Assembly: GCA_964436235.1 (NCBI GenBank)
Contig: CAYTCW010000004.1
Span: 4,880 to 68,879, forward strand
Length of the DNA stretch: 64,000 bases
Source: UBA9980 sp964436235
GTDB lineage: Bacteria; Muiribacteriota; UBA9980
Reading direction: 5' to 3'
Each line of letters starts with the position of its first letter. Position 1 is the stretch's first letter. The position numbers and the translations under genes were made by a program. Below are positions 8,759 to 17,609 of this stretch, in pieces. A model generated the notes under the pieces. It was given only the letters and a program-made list of their open reading frames with translations. It was not told the origin of the DNA and did no database searches.

Positions 8759-10959
8759 TGACGGATATAAAATCAAAAACGGATAATAACGCCGGCGCCG
8801 CCGAATTAAAATTATGCGGTACGATCGAGCGCATCACTTATTTTAACGAAGAGCATAATTACTGCGTGGCGCGGGCTAAGTGTGAAGGCGAAAGGGAGCT
8901 TGTAACTATAGTCGGCACCTTCGCGGCTATAAATGTGGGCGAATTCGTCGAAATGACCGGCGAGTGGCAGAGCCATAAAGAATACGGCCGGCAGTTCAAG
9001 GTGTCGGATTATGTAGTAAAACTTCCCAATACCATTACCGGCATTAAAAAGTATTTAGGCTCGGGTCTTATCCGCGGCATCGGCCCGAAAATGGCCGAGC
9101 GTATAACCAATCATTTCAAAGCGGCCACCATCGAAGTTATCGAAAAAACGCCGCGCGCGCTTTTAGAGATCGACGGCATCGGCGACTGGCGGTTGGAGCG
9201 TATCGCCGAGTCCTGGAAAACCCAGAGCGAGATTCGTTCAATAATGATATTTCTTCAAAAATATAGTATTTCAACGTCAATCGCCACTAAAATTTATAAA
9301 CGCTACGGCGAAAATTCCATAGCGCTTCTGACCGAAAATCCTTACAGGCTCGCCGACGATATATACGGTATCGGTTTTAAGAGCGCCGACCGGATAGCTC
9401 TTTCGATGAACATTCCGGAGGATTCCGACGTTCGCGCCCGCGCCTGCGTAATTTACTGCTTAGGCCAGCAGGTGGGCGAAGGCCATGTGTTTGCCTGTAA
9501 AGAAAAACTTTTTGAAGAGCTGAAGCAGTTTATCGATATAACGCCTCCGCGCTTCGAAGGAATAATCGAAAAAATGTACGCGGATAAAGAAATAGCCGTT
9601 GAAAACGGCGATCAGGTTTATCTTGAAGCCCTGCATTATTCAGAGGCCCGCGCCGCGAAAAATATCGTTAAAATATTTCAGACGCCTTTTAAAAAGATTG
9701 TCTGCGAGGTGGATTCGGTAATATCTAAAATCGAATCGAGCTCGAAGATAAAATATTCGCCGCTTCAGCTCGAAGCCATCAATACCGCTCTTATTTCAAA
9801 GGCGATGGTGTTGACCGGCGGGCCCGGAACCGGAAAAACCACCACCATACGCGGTATTATAAGGGCTTTTAAAATGCTCGGCTTGAGCGTGCTGCAATGC
9901 GCGCCTACGGGGCGCGCCGCTAAAAAAATGGAGGAATCCACCGGCGAAGTTTCTAAAACCATCCACCGGCTTCTCGAATTTTCGCCCGGCGGCAAGGGAT
10001 TTTTGAAGGGGCCCGACGATCCTCTCGACTGCGACGTTTTGATTTGCGACGAAGTTTCGATGATAGATATAGTGCTGATGCATCATCTGCTTAAAGCCGT
10101 CGCGCCTCACGCTAAAATCGTGCTTATCGGCGATATCAACCAGTTGCCGTCGGTCGGGCCGGGAAGCGTTTTAAAAGATATAATCGCATCGAGGATAATA
10201 CCGGTCATATCGCTCGACCGGATTTTCCGCCAGGACGAAAAAAGCCTGATTATCACCAACGCCCACCGCATCAATAACGGTGAAATGCCTTTTTTTCCGG
10301 ATAAAACCGACGGCGGAGCGCTTTCCGATTTTTATTTTATCGAAAAAGAGGACCAGGCCGCGACTGCCGCAACTATAATTAAGATGGTCACCGAGCGCAT
10401 ACCCGATAAATTCGCGCTCAGGCCGATCGACGACGTTCAGGTGCTCTGCCCGATGTATAGAGGCGAGTGCGGCGTAACTTCGCTTAACGGCGTTCTTCAG
10501 GGCGCGCTTAATAAGTCCACGCTGGAGCTGTTTCACAAAACCCGTAAATTCAAGCTCGGCGATAAGGTCATCCAGAACGAAAACGACTACAAAAAAAACG
10601 TTTTCAACGGCGATATCGGAAAGATAAGCGACGTGCGGACTCAGGACCGCTCATTAGTAATAGATTTTCCGCAGGGCCAGATCGAATATGAATATAACGA
10701 TTTAGACAGCCTCGAGCTCGCTTACGCCATTACCATCCATAAATCCCAGGGCTCGGAGTATCCCGCGGTCGTTATACCCGTTTTGACATCTCATTTTATA
10801 ATGCTGCAGCGTAATCTTTTATATACCGCGGTCACGCGCGCTAAAATGCTGGTGGTGCTCGTCGGGACTAAAAAGGCTATCTACATAGCGCTCGGCAATA
10901 ATAAAGTCGTTGACCGCAATTCCAATTTAATCGATAAAATCCGCGCGGAGGTTATTTAA
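8758..10959 (+). CDS. recD2: RecD2-like ATP-dependent 5'-3' DNA helicase
   Basis: A 733-residue superfamily 1B helicase. The N-terminal part is OB-like (residues about 15-85), followed by helix-hairpin-helix-type segments (GLIRGIGPKMAERI and ALLEIDGIG). The motor begins with Walker A GGPGTGKTTT (near residue 352), Walker B LICDEVSM, motif III GDINQLPSVGPG, and ends with motif V/VI ITIHKSQGSEYP and LYTAVTRAK. There are no recB or recC genes nearby, as expected for the stand-alone RecD2 family, which acts in replication-fork and repair processes. The start overlaps the previous stop and the stop abuts the next GTG start, so it is internal to the operon. Length is typical for RecD2. Confidence 0.93.
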   Translation: MTDIKSKTDNNAGAAELKLCGTIERITYFNEEHNYCVARAKCEGERELVTIVGTFAAINVGEFVEMTGEWQSHKEYGRQFKVSDYVVKLPNTITGIKKYLGSGLIRGIGPKMAERITNHFKAATIEVIEKTPRALLEIDGIGDWRLERIAESWKTQSEIRSIMIFLQKYSISTSIATKIYKRYGENSIALLTENPYRLADDIYGIGFKSADRIALSMNIPEDSDVRARACVIYCLGQQVGEGHVFACKEKLFEELKQFIDITPPRFEGIIEKMYADKEIAVENGDQVYLEALHYSEARAAKNIVKIFQTPFKKIVCEVDSVISKIESSSKIKYSPLQLEAINTALISKAMVLTGGPGTGKTTTIRGIIRAFKMLGLSVLQCAPTGRAAKKMEESTGEVSKTIHRLLEFSPGGKGFLKGPDDPLDCDVLICDEVSMIDIVLMHHLLKAVAPHAKIVLIGDINQLPSVGPGSVLKDIIASRIIPVISLDRIFRQDEKSLIITNAHRINNGEMPFFPDKTDGGALSDFYFIEKEDQAATAATIIKMVTERIPDKFALRPIDDVQVLCPMYRGECGVTSLNGVLQGALNKSTLELFHKTRKFKLGDKVIQNENDYKKNVFNGDIGKISDVRTQDRSLVIDFPQGQIEYEYNDLDSLELAYAITIHKSQGSEYPAVVIPVLTSHFIMLQRNLLYTAVTRAKMLVVLVGTKKAIYIALGNNKVVDRNSNLIDKIRAEVI

Positions 10960-12987
10960 GTGCTTTTAAGTTTTAATAAAGTGAGTTTTTCATACGGCGC
11001 GCAGGACATTCTCAAATCGGCGTCATTTATGATCAGGGACAACTCGAAAGTAGCCCTGATAGGCCGTAATGGCTCAGGAAAGACCACCATCATCAATTTA
11101 ATAAAAGGTATTCTGACGCCATCTGAAGGCGATATAGTCAAAAAACGCGATATTCGTCTCGGCTACGTCGATCAGCATATCGGCGCACAGGCCGAAACCG
11201 TCCCGCTTATCGATTATATTAAAACCGATTTTGGTTATTTGTTTGAAATCGAAAATAAAATCAAGGAATTAGAGCATGAAATATCTAAAGTAAAGCACGG
11301 ATACGAAAAAAGCGCTTCATATAACGCTATGATGGAGCAATATTCATCTTTAACCGAAAGATACGAGCATGAGGGCGGTTATACGCTTAATTCGCGTATT
11401 AATTCGGTGCTAAACGGACTCGGATTCTGTCCCGACGAATATTTAAAACCTTTAGCCGCCTTTTCAGGCGGAATGAAAACGCGGGCGCAGCTTTGCAAAT
11501 TACTGCTCAAAGAATTCGACCTTATTATTTTAGACGAGCCGACAAATTATTTAGATACTTCTTCGCTCGAATTTCTCGAGAATAATCTTAAAAATTCTTC
11601 TACGGCGGCTCTTATAATATCGCACGACCGTTATTTTTTAGACAGCGTAGCCGACGCCGTGCTCTATCTTTATAATATGAAACTCGAGGAATTTCCAGGC
11701 AATTACTCCGATTTTTCCGAAATTTTCGAACTTCGCCAGAGCGAGAGGATAGACGAATTCGAACGCCAGCAGGAGTTTATTAAAAAAACGGAAGAGTTTT
11801 ATCTTAAATATAAAGCGGGTATAAAATCCAAAATGGCCCGAGGCCGCAAAAAATTCATAGACCGTCTCGAACGGCTTTCAGATCCGGCGATATACAGCCG
11901 TAACGTTAAACTCGATTTTTCAAGAAATATGGAAATCGAATCGGGCCGGGTGGTCGTAAGCGCCAAAGAACTCAGCAAAGCCTTCGGCAGCAAACTTTTA
12001 TTTAAAGACGCTTCGTTCGAAATTGAAAGGGGCTCGATAACCGGGATTATCGGAGGCAACGGCGCCGGAAAAACCACTTTATTAAAAATGATCATGGGCC
12101 TCGACGAAGATTTCGGCGGCGCGCTGATAAAAGGCCATAACGTGGTTTACGGTTACCAGGACCAGCTGTTAGGCGGTTTAGATGCTTCCAATCGCGTGAT
12201 AGACGAAATCTGGAATATAAAACGGCTTATGAGCGAAGGCGAGCTGCGCAAATATCTGGCTAAATATCTTTTTTTCGGCGAGGATGTCTTTAAAAGCGTC
12301 GCCTCTCTTTCCGGCGGCGAAAAAAGCCGGCTGATTATGGCGAAAATAATAATGGGCGGGGCAAACACGCTTATACTCGACGAGCCCACCAATCACCTTG
12401 ATATCGAGGCGAAAGAAGCTCTCGAGCAGGCGCTTTTAAATTTCGACGGCACTATTATTTTCGTTTCTCACGACCGTTATTTTATAGACAAGGTCGCCAG
12501 TTCGCTTATCGTTTTAGAAAGCAGGCGCGTTAAGTGCTATAACGGCAATTACTCTTATTACAAAGAGAAAAGCTCGGGCGGCGAAAAAAAATCGAATGAA
12601 ACCGTTCGTGAAAGTCCCGATGGCGGAAGAAAACGAAATGCCGGCCAGCCGGAAAAAAATAAAGGCGGCCAGGACGGCAAAAAAACGCCGTTTTCTTCAA
12701 AAGACGCCGCAACGGAATCGGGCAAAGAAGCGCCTAAGAAAAATCAACTTTCAAAAAACGCCGAACGGATGCTTAAAAATGACCTGGAAAAGATCGAGGC
12801 GCGCATCGCTGAAAACGAAAGCGAACTCAAAAGGATAGAAGCGATATTCGCTTCGAACGAATTCGAGGGCCGTCCGCTTTCTTACGCTGACACCGAAAAA
12901 TTTAATAAAAGCTATTCCGATTTAAAAAGCGAAACGGAATCGTTGTATCTATCGTGGAATGAAATCTGTTCCCGTCTCGAAGAATGA
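10960..12987 (+). CDS. ABC-F family ATPase (Uup/EttA-like, ribosome-associated)
   Basis: A 675-residue protein with two ABC cassettes and no membrane segment. Walker A motifs are GRNGSGKTT and GGNGAGKTT; signature motifs are FSGGMKTR and LSGGEKSR; both Walker B regions read ILDEPTN with the D-loop YLD/HLD. The linker between cassettes is the ABC-F domain that reaches the ribosomal E site. The C-terminal 150 residues are a charged, low-complexity spacer rich in Lys/Gly/Glu followed by a coiled coil, as in Uup-type proteins. Translation starts at GTG 10960, directly after the helicase stop, with GCGGAGG as ribosome site inside the helicase end. It is the last gene of the M16 operon. Confidence 0.93.
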   Translation: MLLSFNKVSFSYGAQDILKSASFMIRDNSKVALIGRNGSGKTTIINLIKGILTPSEGDIVKKRDIRLGYVDQHIGAQAETVPLIDYIKTDFGYLFEIENKIKELEHEISKVKHGYEKSASYNAMMEQYSSLTERYEHEGGYTLNSRINSVLNGLGFCPDEYLKPLAAFSGGMKTRAQLCKLLLKEFDLIILDEPTNYLDTSSLEFLENNLKNSSTAALIISHDRYFLDSVADAVLYLYNMKLEEFPGNYSDFSEIFELRQSERIDEFERQQEFIKKTEEFYLKYKAGIKSKMARGRKKFIDRLERLSDPAIYSRNVKLDFSRNMEIESGRVVVSAKELSKAFGSKLLFKDASFEIERGSITGIIGGNGAGKTTLLKMIMGLDEDFGGALIKGHNVVYGYQDQLLGGLDASNRVIDEIWNIKRLMSEGELRKYLAKYLFFGEDVFKSVASLSGGEKSRLIMAKIIMGGANTLILDEPTNHLDIEAKEALEQALLNFDGTIIFVSHDRYFIDKVASSLIVLESRRVKCYNGNYSYYKEKSSGGEKKSNETVRESPDGGRKRNAGQPEKNKGGQDGKKTPFSSKDAATESGKEAPKKNQLSKNAERMLKNDLEKIEARIAENESELKRIEAIFASNEFEGRPLSYADTEKFNKSYSDLKSETESLYLSWNEICSRLEE

Positions 12988-13023
12988 AGCGTTCGCGCCG
13001 CCTAAATAAACTCATTAAATTTA

Positions 13024-13052
13024 TTGACTTTATAGTCCATATTTGATAAAAT
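13024..13052 (+). promoter_or_regulatory. Promoter of the secreted metallopeptidase gene
   Basis: TTGACT (13024-13029), 17 bp, TAAAAT (13047-13052). The -10 box overlaps an ATG at 13051 that is in frame with the gene, which excludes that ATG as the start for this transcript. Confidence 0.8.
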
Positions 13053-13083
13053 GGGCTCACTAATTTTTATTATTGAAAGAGTT

Positions 13084-16023
13084 ATGGCGTACTTAAAATC
13101 AAAATTTAACCATTCGTTCAAACTTAATATTCTTGGCGGCTTTTTATTTATAATTCCGATTATTTTATCGTTTTCCATTTTTGCTTCCTGCGCATTCGCG
13201 CTCAATCTAGATTTCGCGTCGTGGCGCGTTTTAAAATCGCCGCACTTTAATGTGTATTATCATAACACGAACGACGGCTTTGCCCGCTCGGCTGCGGCTA
13301 TAGCCGAAAGCGCCGCGGCGGATATATCCCGCACTTTCAATATGAAAAAAATTCCGTCCGGCATTCCCCTTATTTTATACGATGCGGGCGACGCGCCTTT
13401 CGGTTTCACAAATATACTTCAAAATAAAATATGGGTGAGCATAGCGCTTCCCGATTCGACCGAGCTTTCCGATAAAATATGGATTGAATCTATTATAAGG
13501 CACGAGTTGACTCATTACCTGATGGGCGTTAAACTCGACCGGGTGGTTAAATTGGGCACGGGGCGTCTTGTAGGATGGGGCGTAACTCCGATGTGGTTTA
13601 TCGAGGGCGTCGCGCAGCACGAAGAGTCGGGCTGGAACGCGGTTAAGGATTCGGCCGTAAGAACGGCGGTGCTGTCAAATAAATTTTTAAATCTTTCGGA
13701 CCTTCAGATTTTTTATTTCTTTAATTATCAGGGACGCCGTTTAGGATATCATATCGGCAATTCCATGGTCGATTATATGGTTGAAAGATTCGGCCAGCGA
13801 GTGATTTCAGATATTATGGAGAACCTTTCATACTTCAAGCTCAATTCGTTTAATTATTCATTCAAGAAAGTCACTAAAATTTCGCTTAACCAGTTTTTTA
13901 AAGAGTGGCAGAGCCATAGTCTCGCTAAATATAAAAAGCAGGTCGAGGGTAAGAAATCGATCAAAGATTATTCAAAATCCATAGGCTTTTACAGCGGCCT
14001 TAATATCTCGCCTTCATTTAACTGCGACGGCAGTAATTTATTTTTATTATCGAACAAGGGCCGTGACGCGAGGCGGCTGTCGCTTTTTAGCATAGACATT
14101 CCAACGGGCGGCAATAAGAAACTTATCGATAATTTAGAAGATAACTATTTTCTTGATAAAAACTCTGAATTCATTCTTTTTTGCCGTAAATCAAGAGATA
14201 AATACGACAATTTAGTTTCCGACATTTTTCGTTACGACGTTAAAACCCGCGCCATAAAACGCATAACGCGCTGGCTCAAGGCGGCGAATCCCGTTTATGA
14301 CTATGACGATAAAACCATATTGTGTATCCGGCAGGAAGCGGGCGCCACAAATTTATGCCGTATCGATTTCAACGGTAATATTCGCGAAAAGATCGCCTCT
14401 CCCGGTTATAACTGCGCCATATACGATATACAGGTGCCTCACGGATATAAAAAATCGGCCGCTGCGGATAAATCCGAAAAAATAATGTTTTTGAATTATT
14501 TTAAAGACGGCCGTTTCAGCATAGCTTATCTTAACTACGACAAAAAATCGCCGGACTATGCAAAAATATCGCCGCTCACTTTTTTTGACGGCATAGTGAT
14601 CAAGCCCCGCGTTTATAAAGAAAAAGACGGTTCCTATAAAGTGTTTTTCATAAAAGACCGCGAAGGTATATTCAATATTTGTTATATGCGTCTTGAAAAA
14701 GGCCGGAAAGGGTTTATCGTTTCAGATATGAAACAGCTCACCGATTTCAGCGAATCGGTCCTCGATTACGATTATTGCCCCGCGTTTAATCGTTTCGCGG
14801 TCGTAACGCAGACTTATTACGGTTCGGATATAACTTTGATCGAATCCGGCAAAAAATACATAGAAGCTGAAAACGAGAAGATCGAATCCGCCGCCGGCGC
14901 AGAAAAAATAGCTTCGGCTTCACGGCCTGCGTTTTCGGTAAAATCGAAATCAGCTTTATCACCTTCTTCTTCGATAGCGCCGCTATCGAGACCGTCTTCA
15001 GTGACGCCGGCGTCCGGTCCTGAATCGGCCGTGATCAAGCCTTACAAAAACGATTTGAAGCTCGATTATTTAATTCCGATGGCCGGTTCGCAGACCTCGA
15101 AATCGTTATATGGTTTTCAGGGAAGGGTTTCAGACGCCATTAACCGCCATGTTATCGATTATCAGCTGCTTGCGGGTTCATCTAAATACCGCAACTTGAA
15201 CGCTTCTTATATATACCGCGGCTTTAAGCCTTCGTTAGGCGTTTCGGTTTACGACATAGTCCGCGATTTGAGGCCCGGCGTGCTCGAAAATATAAGGGGA
15301 GCAGATTTATTCGTCAATTATAAACTGTTCGATTCAGTCGCGACCATAGATATATTCGACCGCAGAATTTCGGCTAACTCTATTTCTCCGCGCTTAGCGC
15401 TTACGCGCCCTCAGCTTTTTAACGGCGAATATAAAGACCGCGGCTATTTTTTAAAACTTTTAAATTACAGCGCGGAAAATACCGTCGATGCCGATATTCA
15501 CCCGATCAACGCTCACGCCGTTTCGATCTATCATCAAAACAGCACTCCGAGATTCAATTCTTTTTATAATTACAAAGTTAGTAAAATAGACGCTTCCAAA
15601 TGGATGATGATCGACGGCAGGCTCAAAAATACCGTTAAATTAAGAACGATCATCGGCGCATCGTCAGGCGATTACGACTTTCAGATAGGCGGCCACAACG
15701 ATCTTCGCGGATATTCGACAAGGCCTGTAATCGGAAAAAAAGTCAATCTTTATTCTTTCGAATATTCTCACCGCAATATAGACAGGCCTCTGCAGTTAAA
15801 GATATTATCTATCAATAAAGTTTATCCCGCGCTTTTTTACGATATAGCCGCCGTCGGCGATAATTTAAAAGGCGCAAAGTGGCATAGATCGGCCGGCCTC
15901 GAATTAAAAACCCGTCTTTTAATTTTCAGAAAAACGCCTTTAGTGGGTAAAACAGGCGTGGCGTTCAGGCTCGGAGAAGGCAGCGAAAAAGAGTTCTACA
16001 CGGCATTCGATTTAAAATTTTAA
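13084..16023 (+). CDS. Secreted HExxH metallopeptidase with beta-propeller and C-terminal outer-membrane barrel
   Basis: 979 residues from ATG 13084, chosen because it follows a GAAAGAG ribosome site and the earlier ATG 13051 lies in the -10 box. The N-terminus is a long signal peptide ending near CAFA. A gluzincin-type zinc site follows: HELTH and, about 30 residues on, WFIEGVAQ supplying the third ligand, as in the peptidase_MA clan. The middle (about residues 300-620) shows repeated strands like TolB-type propeller blades. A Ser/Pro/Ala linker leads to a region of alternating strands with GGHNDLRGYS, like the barrel motif of BamA/D15-type surface antigens, and the last residue is Phe, as in outer-membrane proteins. 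Probably an envelope-anchored protease; substrate unknown. Co-transcribed with the next gene (21-base gap). Confidence 0.8.
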   Translation: MAYLKSKFNHSFKLNILGGFLFIIPIILSFSIFASCAFALNLDFASWRVLKSPHFNVYYHNTNDGFARSAAAIAESAAADISRTFNMKKIPSGIPLILYDAGDAPFGFTNILQNKIWVSIALPDSTELSDKIWIESIIRHELTHYLMGVKLDRVVKLGTGRLVGWGVTPMWFIEGVAQHEESGWNAVKDSAVRTAVLSNKFLNLSDLQIFYFFNYQGRRLGYHIGNSMVDYMVERFGQRVISDIMENLSYFKLNSFNYSFKKVTKISLNQFFKEWQSHSLAKYKKQVEGKKSIKDYSKSIGFYSGLNISPSFNCDGSNLFLLSNKGRDARRLSLFSIDIPTGGNKKLIDNLEDNYFLDKNSEFILFCRKSRDKYDNLVSDIFRYDVKTRAIKRITRWLKAANPVYDYDDKTILCIRQEAGATNLCRIDFNGNIREKIASPGYNCAIYDIQVPHGYKKSAAADKSEKIMFLNYFKDGRFSIAYLNYDKKSPDYAKISPLTFFDGIVIKPRVYKEKDGSYKVFFIKDREGIFNICYMRLEKGRKGFIVSDMKQLTDFSESVLDYDYCPAFNRFAVVTQTYYGSDITLIESGKKYIEAENEKIESAAGAEKIASASRPAFSVKSKSALSPSSSIAPLSRPSSVTPASGPESAVIKPYKNDLKLDYLIPMAGSQTSKSLYGFQGRVSDAINRHVIDYQLLAGSSKYRNLNASYIYRGFKPSLGVSVYDIVRDLRPGVLENIRGADLFVNYKLFDSVATIDIFDRRISANSISPRLALTRPQLFNGEYKDRGYFLKLLNYSAENTVDADIHPINAHAVSIYHQNSTPRFNSFYNYKVSKIDASKWMMIDGRLKNTVKLRTIIGASSGDYDFQIGGHNDLRGYSTRPVIGKKVNLYSFEYSHRNIDRPLQLKILSINKVYPALFYDIAAVGDNLKGAKWHRSAGLELKTRLLIFRKTPLVGKTGVAFRLGEGSEKEFYTAFDLKF

Positions 16024-16044
16024 TATGGAAAAGAAGGTAACTCG

Positions 16045-16830
16045 ATGAAAATTAAATTAGAAGAAAAAATCCGGATTAAAGGTAAATTGTTCAATGCCGG
16101 CCGCATTAAAACACTTTGTGTTTATGCCGGCGTAATTTTATTTATTTGCGCATATATTTTTTCGGCGTCTCCCGTTTATTGCGAACCGGCCGCCGCAAAG
16201 GATCCCGTTGAAACCGGCCAGGCCCATAAATGCACGAAATGCGACGCTAAAGGCCTTGTAGTATGCGGCAATTGCAAAGGCTCAGGAATGGCAAAAAGCA
16301 ACACTTCGCTCTATCGCGACGATGAAAAGCACTGCATTAAATGTAATGGAAAAGGCAGACGCCTCTGCAATAACTGCGCGGGCGAAACTAAGTTTTACTC
16401 ATATCCTGCCGCCGATGCCAAAACTTGCGGATATCTTCACACTATTTTTAAAATCGAATCCAGAAAAAACAAGCCTGCGCCGTCAAGCGTTACTTTAGTA
16501 GTGGACGGCGTAGAAATAGCTAAAAAGTCTGCGGAAGGCCGCGTGCGGGTTTTTGATTTCGGCAAAATAGCATTGAGCCCCGGCGCGAAGCACAGGATGG
16601 AGCTCGCCGTTTATATCAAAAAAGGCATCGCCGGATATCATTACGGCCGCATATACATTCACAATATTAAAATCGTTTCCGGCAAAGTGACGCTTTGCGA
16701 GGGAGGCCGCAAAAGCCTTAAATTAAGCGATGATACGCGCGTCGAAGACTGGGAAGACGAATTTCGCGGCCTTTACGTGAATACCGAAGAAACCGGCAGC
16801 TTTAAAATAATAGATAACGCAACTAAATAA
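16045..16830 (+). CDS. Exported protein with DnaJ-type CxxC zinc-finger repeats
   Basis: A 261-residue protein with an AAGAAGG ribosome site before ATG 16045. A membrane segment or signal peptide (about residues 22-47) ends near PVYCEPA. Four CxxC pairs follow in DnaJ order (CTKCDAKG, CGNCKGSG, CIKCNGKG, CNNCAG), the cysteine-rich module DnaJ uses to bind zinc and unfolded chains. There is no J domain. The rest (about residues 130-260) is a beta-rich domain without recognisable motifs. Placement directly behind the surface protease/barrel gene suggests a periplasmic accessory role, for example in folding or redox handling of that protein; this is inference. Confidence 0.7.
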   Translation: MKIKLEEKIRIKGKLFNAGRIKTLCVYAGVILFICAYIFSASPVYCEPAAAKDPVETGQAHKCTKCDAKGLVVCGNCKGSGMAKSNTSLYRDDEKHCIKCNGKGRRLCNNCAGETKFYSYPAADAKTCGYLHTIFKIESRKNKPAPSSVTLVVDGVEIAKKSAEGRVRVFDFGKIALSPGAKHRMELAVYIKKGIAGYHYGRIYIHNIKIVSGKVTLCEGGRKSLKLSDDTRVEDWEDEFRGLYVNTEETGSFKIIDNATK

Positions 16831-16860
16831 GTCAGGATATCGTCTGTTCGGACCGTGAAT

Positions 16861-16906
16861 CGAGTTTTAATTTAAAGTAATTTAAAATGAAATAAATTAA
16901 AACTTG
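16861..16906. terminator. Long AT-rich inverted repeat between convergent genes
   Basis: The arms AGTTTTAATTTA (16863-16874) and TAAATTAAAACT (16893-16904) are perfect 12-bp complements, extended to 14 pairs by one G-T and one C-G pair, with an 18-base loop. One arm covers the last codons of the rubrerythrin-like gene. It probably folds in transcripts from both convergent genes; a classic T-run is missing, so terminator function is uncertain. Confidence 0.5.
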
Positions 16907-17376
16907 ATATCGTTTTTTATTGCTTCGAGTTTAGCTAAGTGGCCTTTTTCTTCGTTGATAATCTGCTGGATTATTTCGGCGCTGGCGCCGTCGAATTGTT
17001 TTTTTACTTCGGAATAAAAGTCTATCGACATATTTTCAAGTTCAACGGCTATTTTTATGGCGTCTTCAACGCTTCCCGCGGCGAGTGCAAGTGCGCTTTT
17101 TTCGACCGCGCCGCTCATGCGGCTGGCTATTCCCTCAAGATATTGTTCATATTCGCCCGGGTATTTATAGCGCGGCGCGTAATCGGCGCTGGTTTCGAGA
17201 AGTTTTCTGAAGACGCCTATGTGTTTTTCTTCCTCGGCGGCAAGAAAGTTGAAAACATCCCGCGCGGCATGCACGCTCGAGCCTTCATAGAGTTTGAGAT
17301 ATAAATCGACGCCGCTGCGTTCGATTCTGACGGCCGCCTCTATGGCGTCGTTTATGTTATAAAAATTTTCTTTCAT
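16897..17376 (-). CDS. Rubrerythrin/ferritin-like diiron protein
   Basis: 159 residues from ATG 17376, which has AAAGGAGAG upstream; an in-frame start at 17481 would begin inside the -35 box and is rejected. The protein is a four-helix bundle with the diiron ligand pattern repeated twice: E in RIERSGVDLY, then EEEKH, then E in ELENMSIDFY, then NEEKGH. No rubredoxin Cys motifs are present, so this is a rubrerythrin-like core without an electron-transfer domain. Family members detoxify peroxide or store or sense iron, typical of anaerobes. It is a single-gene unit with its own strong promoter. Confidence 0.85.
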   Translation of the reverse strand: MKENFYNINDAIEAAVRIERSGVDLYLKLYEGSSVHAARDVFNFLAAEEEKHIGVFRKLLETSADYAPRYKYPGEYEQYLEGIASRMSGAVEKSALALAAGSVEDAIKIAVELENMSIDFYSEVKKQFDGASAEIIQQIINEEKGHLAKLEAIKNDIKF

Positions 17377-17452
17377 TAAAAATCTCTCCTTTACCTCGAT
17401 AAAACGATAACGGACCTTTTCGCCGGCCCGCGCCGCTACTTTTGTCTGAAAG

Positions 17453-17481
17453 ATTATACCATATCCTTGCGGCTTAGTCAA
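17453..17481 (-). promoter_or_regulatory. Promoter of the rubrerythrin-like gene
   Basis: Read on the minus strand: TTGACT (17481-17476), 17 bp, TATAAT (17458-17453). It predicts a leader of about 70 bases before ATG 17376. Confidence 0.85.
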
Positions 17482-17538
17482 TTAAGGCGCCTCTATTTAT
17501 CGAGCGCTGAAAACTATCGAAGAATCGAACGGCTTTTA

Positions 17539-17567
17539 TTGACTTAATCCATAAAATCTGGTAGAAT
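17539..17567 (+). promoter_or_regulatory. Promoter of the PilX-like gene
   Basis: TTGACT (17539-17544), 17 bp, TAGAAT (17562-17567). It lies back to back with the rubrerythrin promoter, so the two divergent units share about 60 bases of control region. Confidence 0.8.
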
Positions 17568-17609
17568 AGCCTTTGAAAATATAAGATTAAAAGCCGGACG
17601 GAATTGTCA

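Noticed and set aside
13051..13083. Earlier ATG of the secreted metallopeptidase
   Set aside because: It lies in the -10 box of the promoter and lacks a ribosome site; ATG 13084 has GAAAGAG upstream and begins a normal signal peptide.
17377..17481. 35 extra N-terminal residues of the rubrerythrin-like protein
   Set aside because: This stretch contains the promoter and the ribosome site of the gene, and the residues do not resemble the family.
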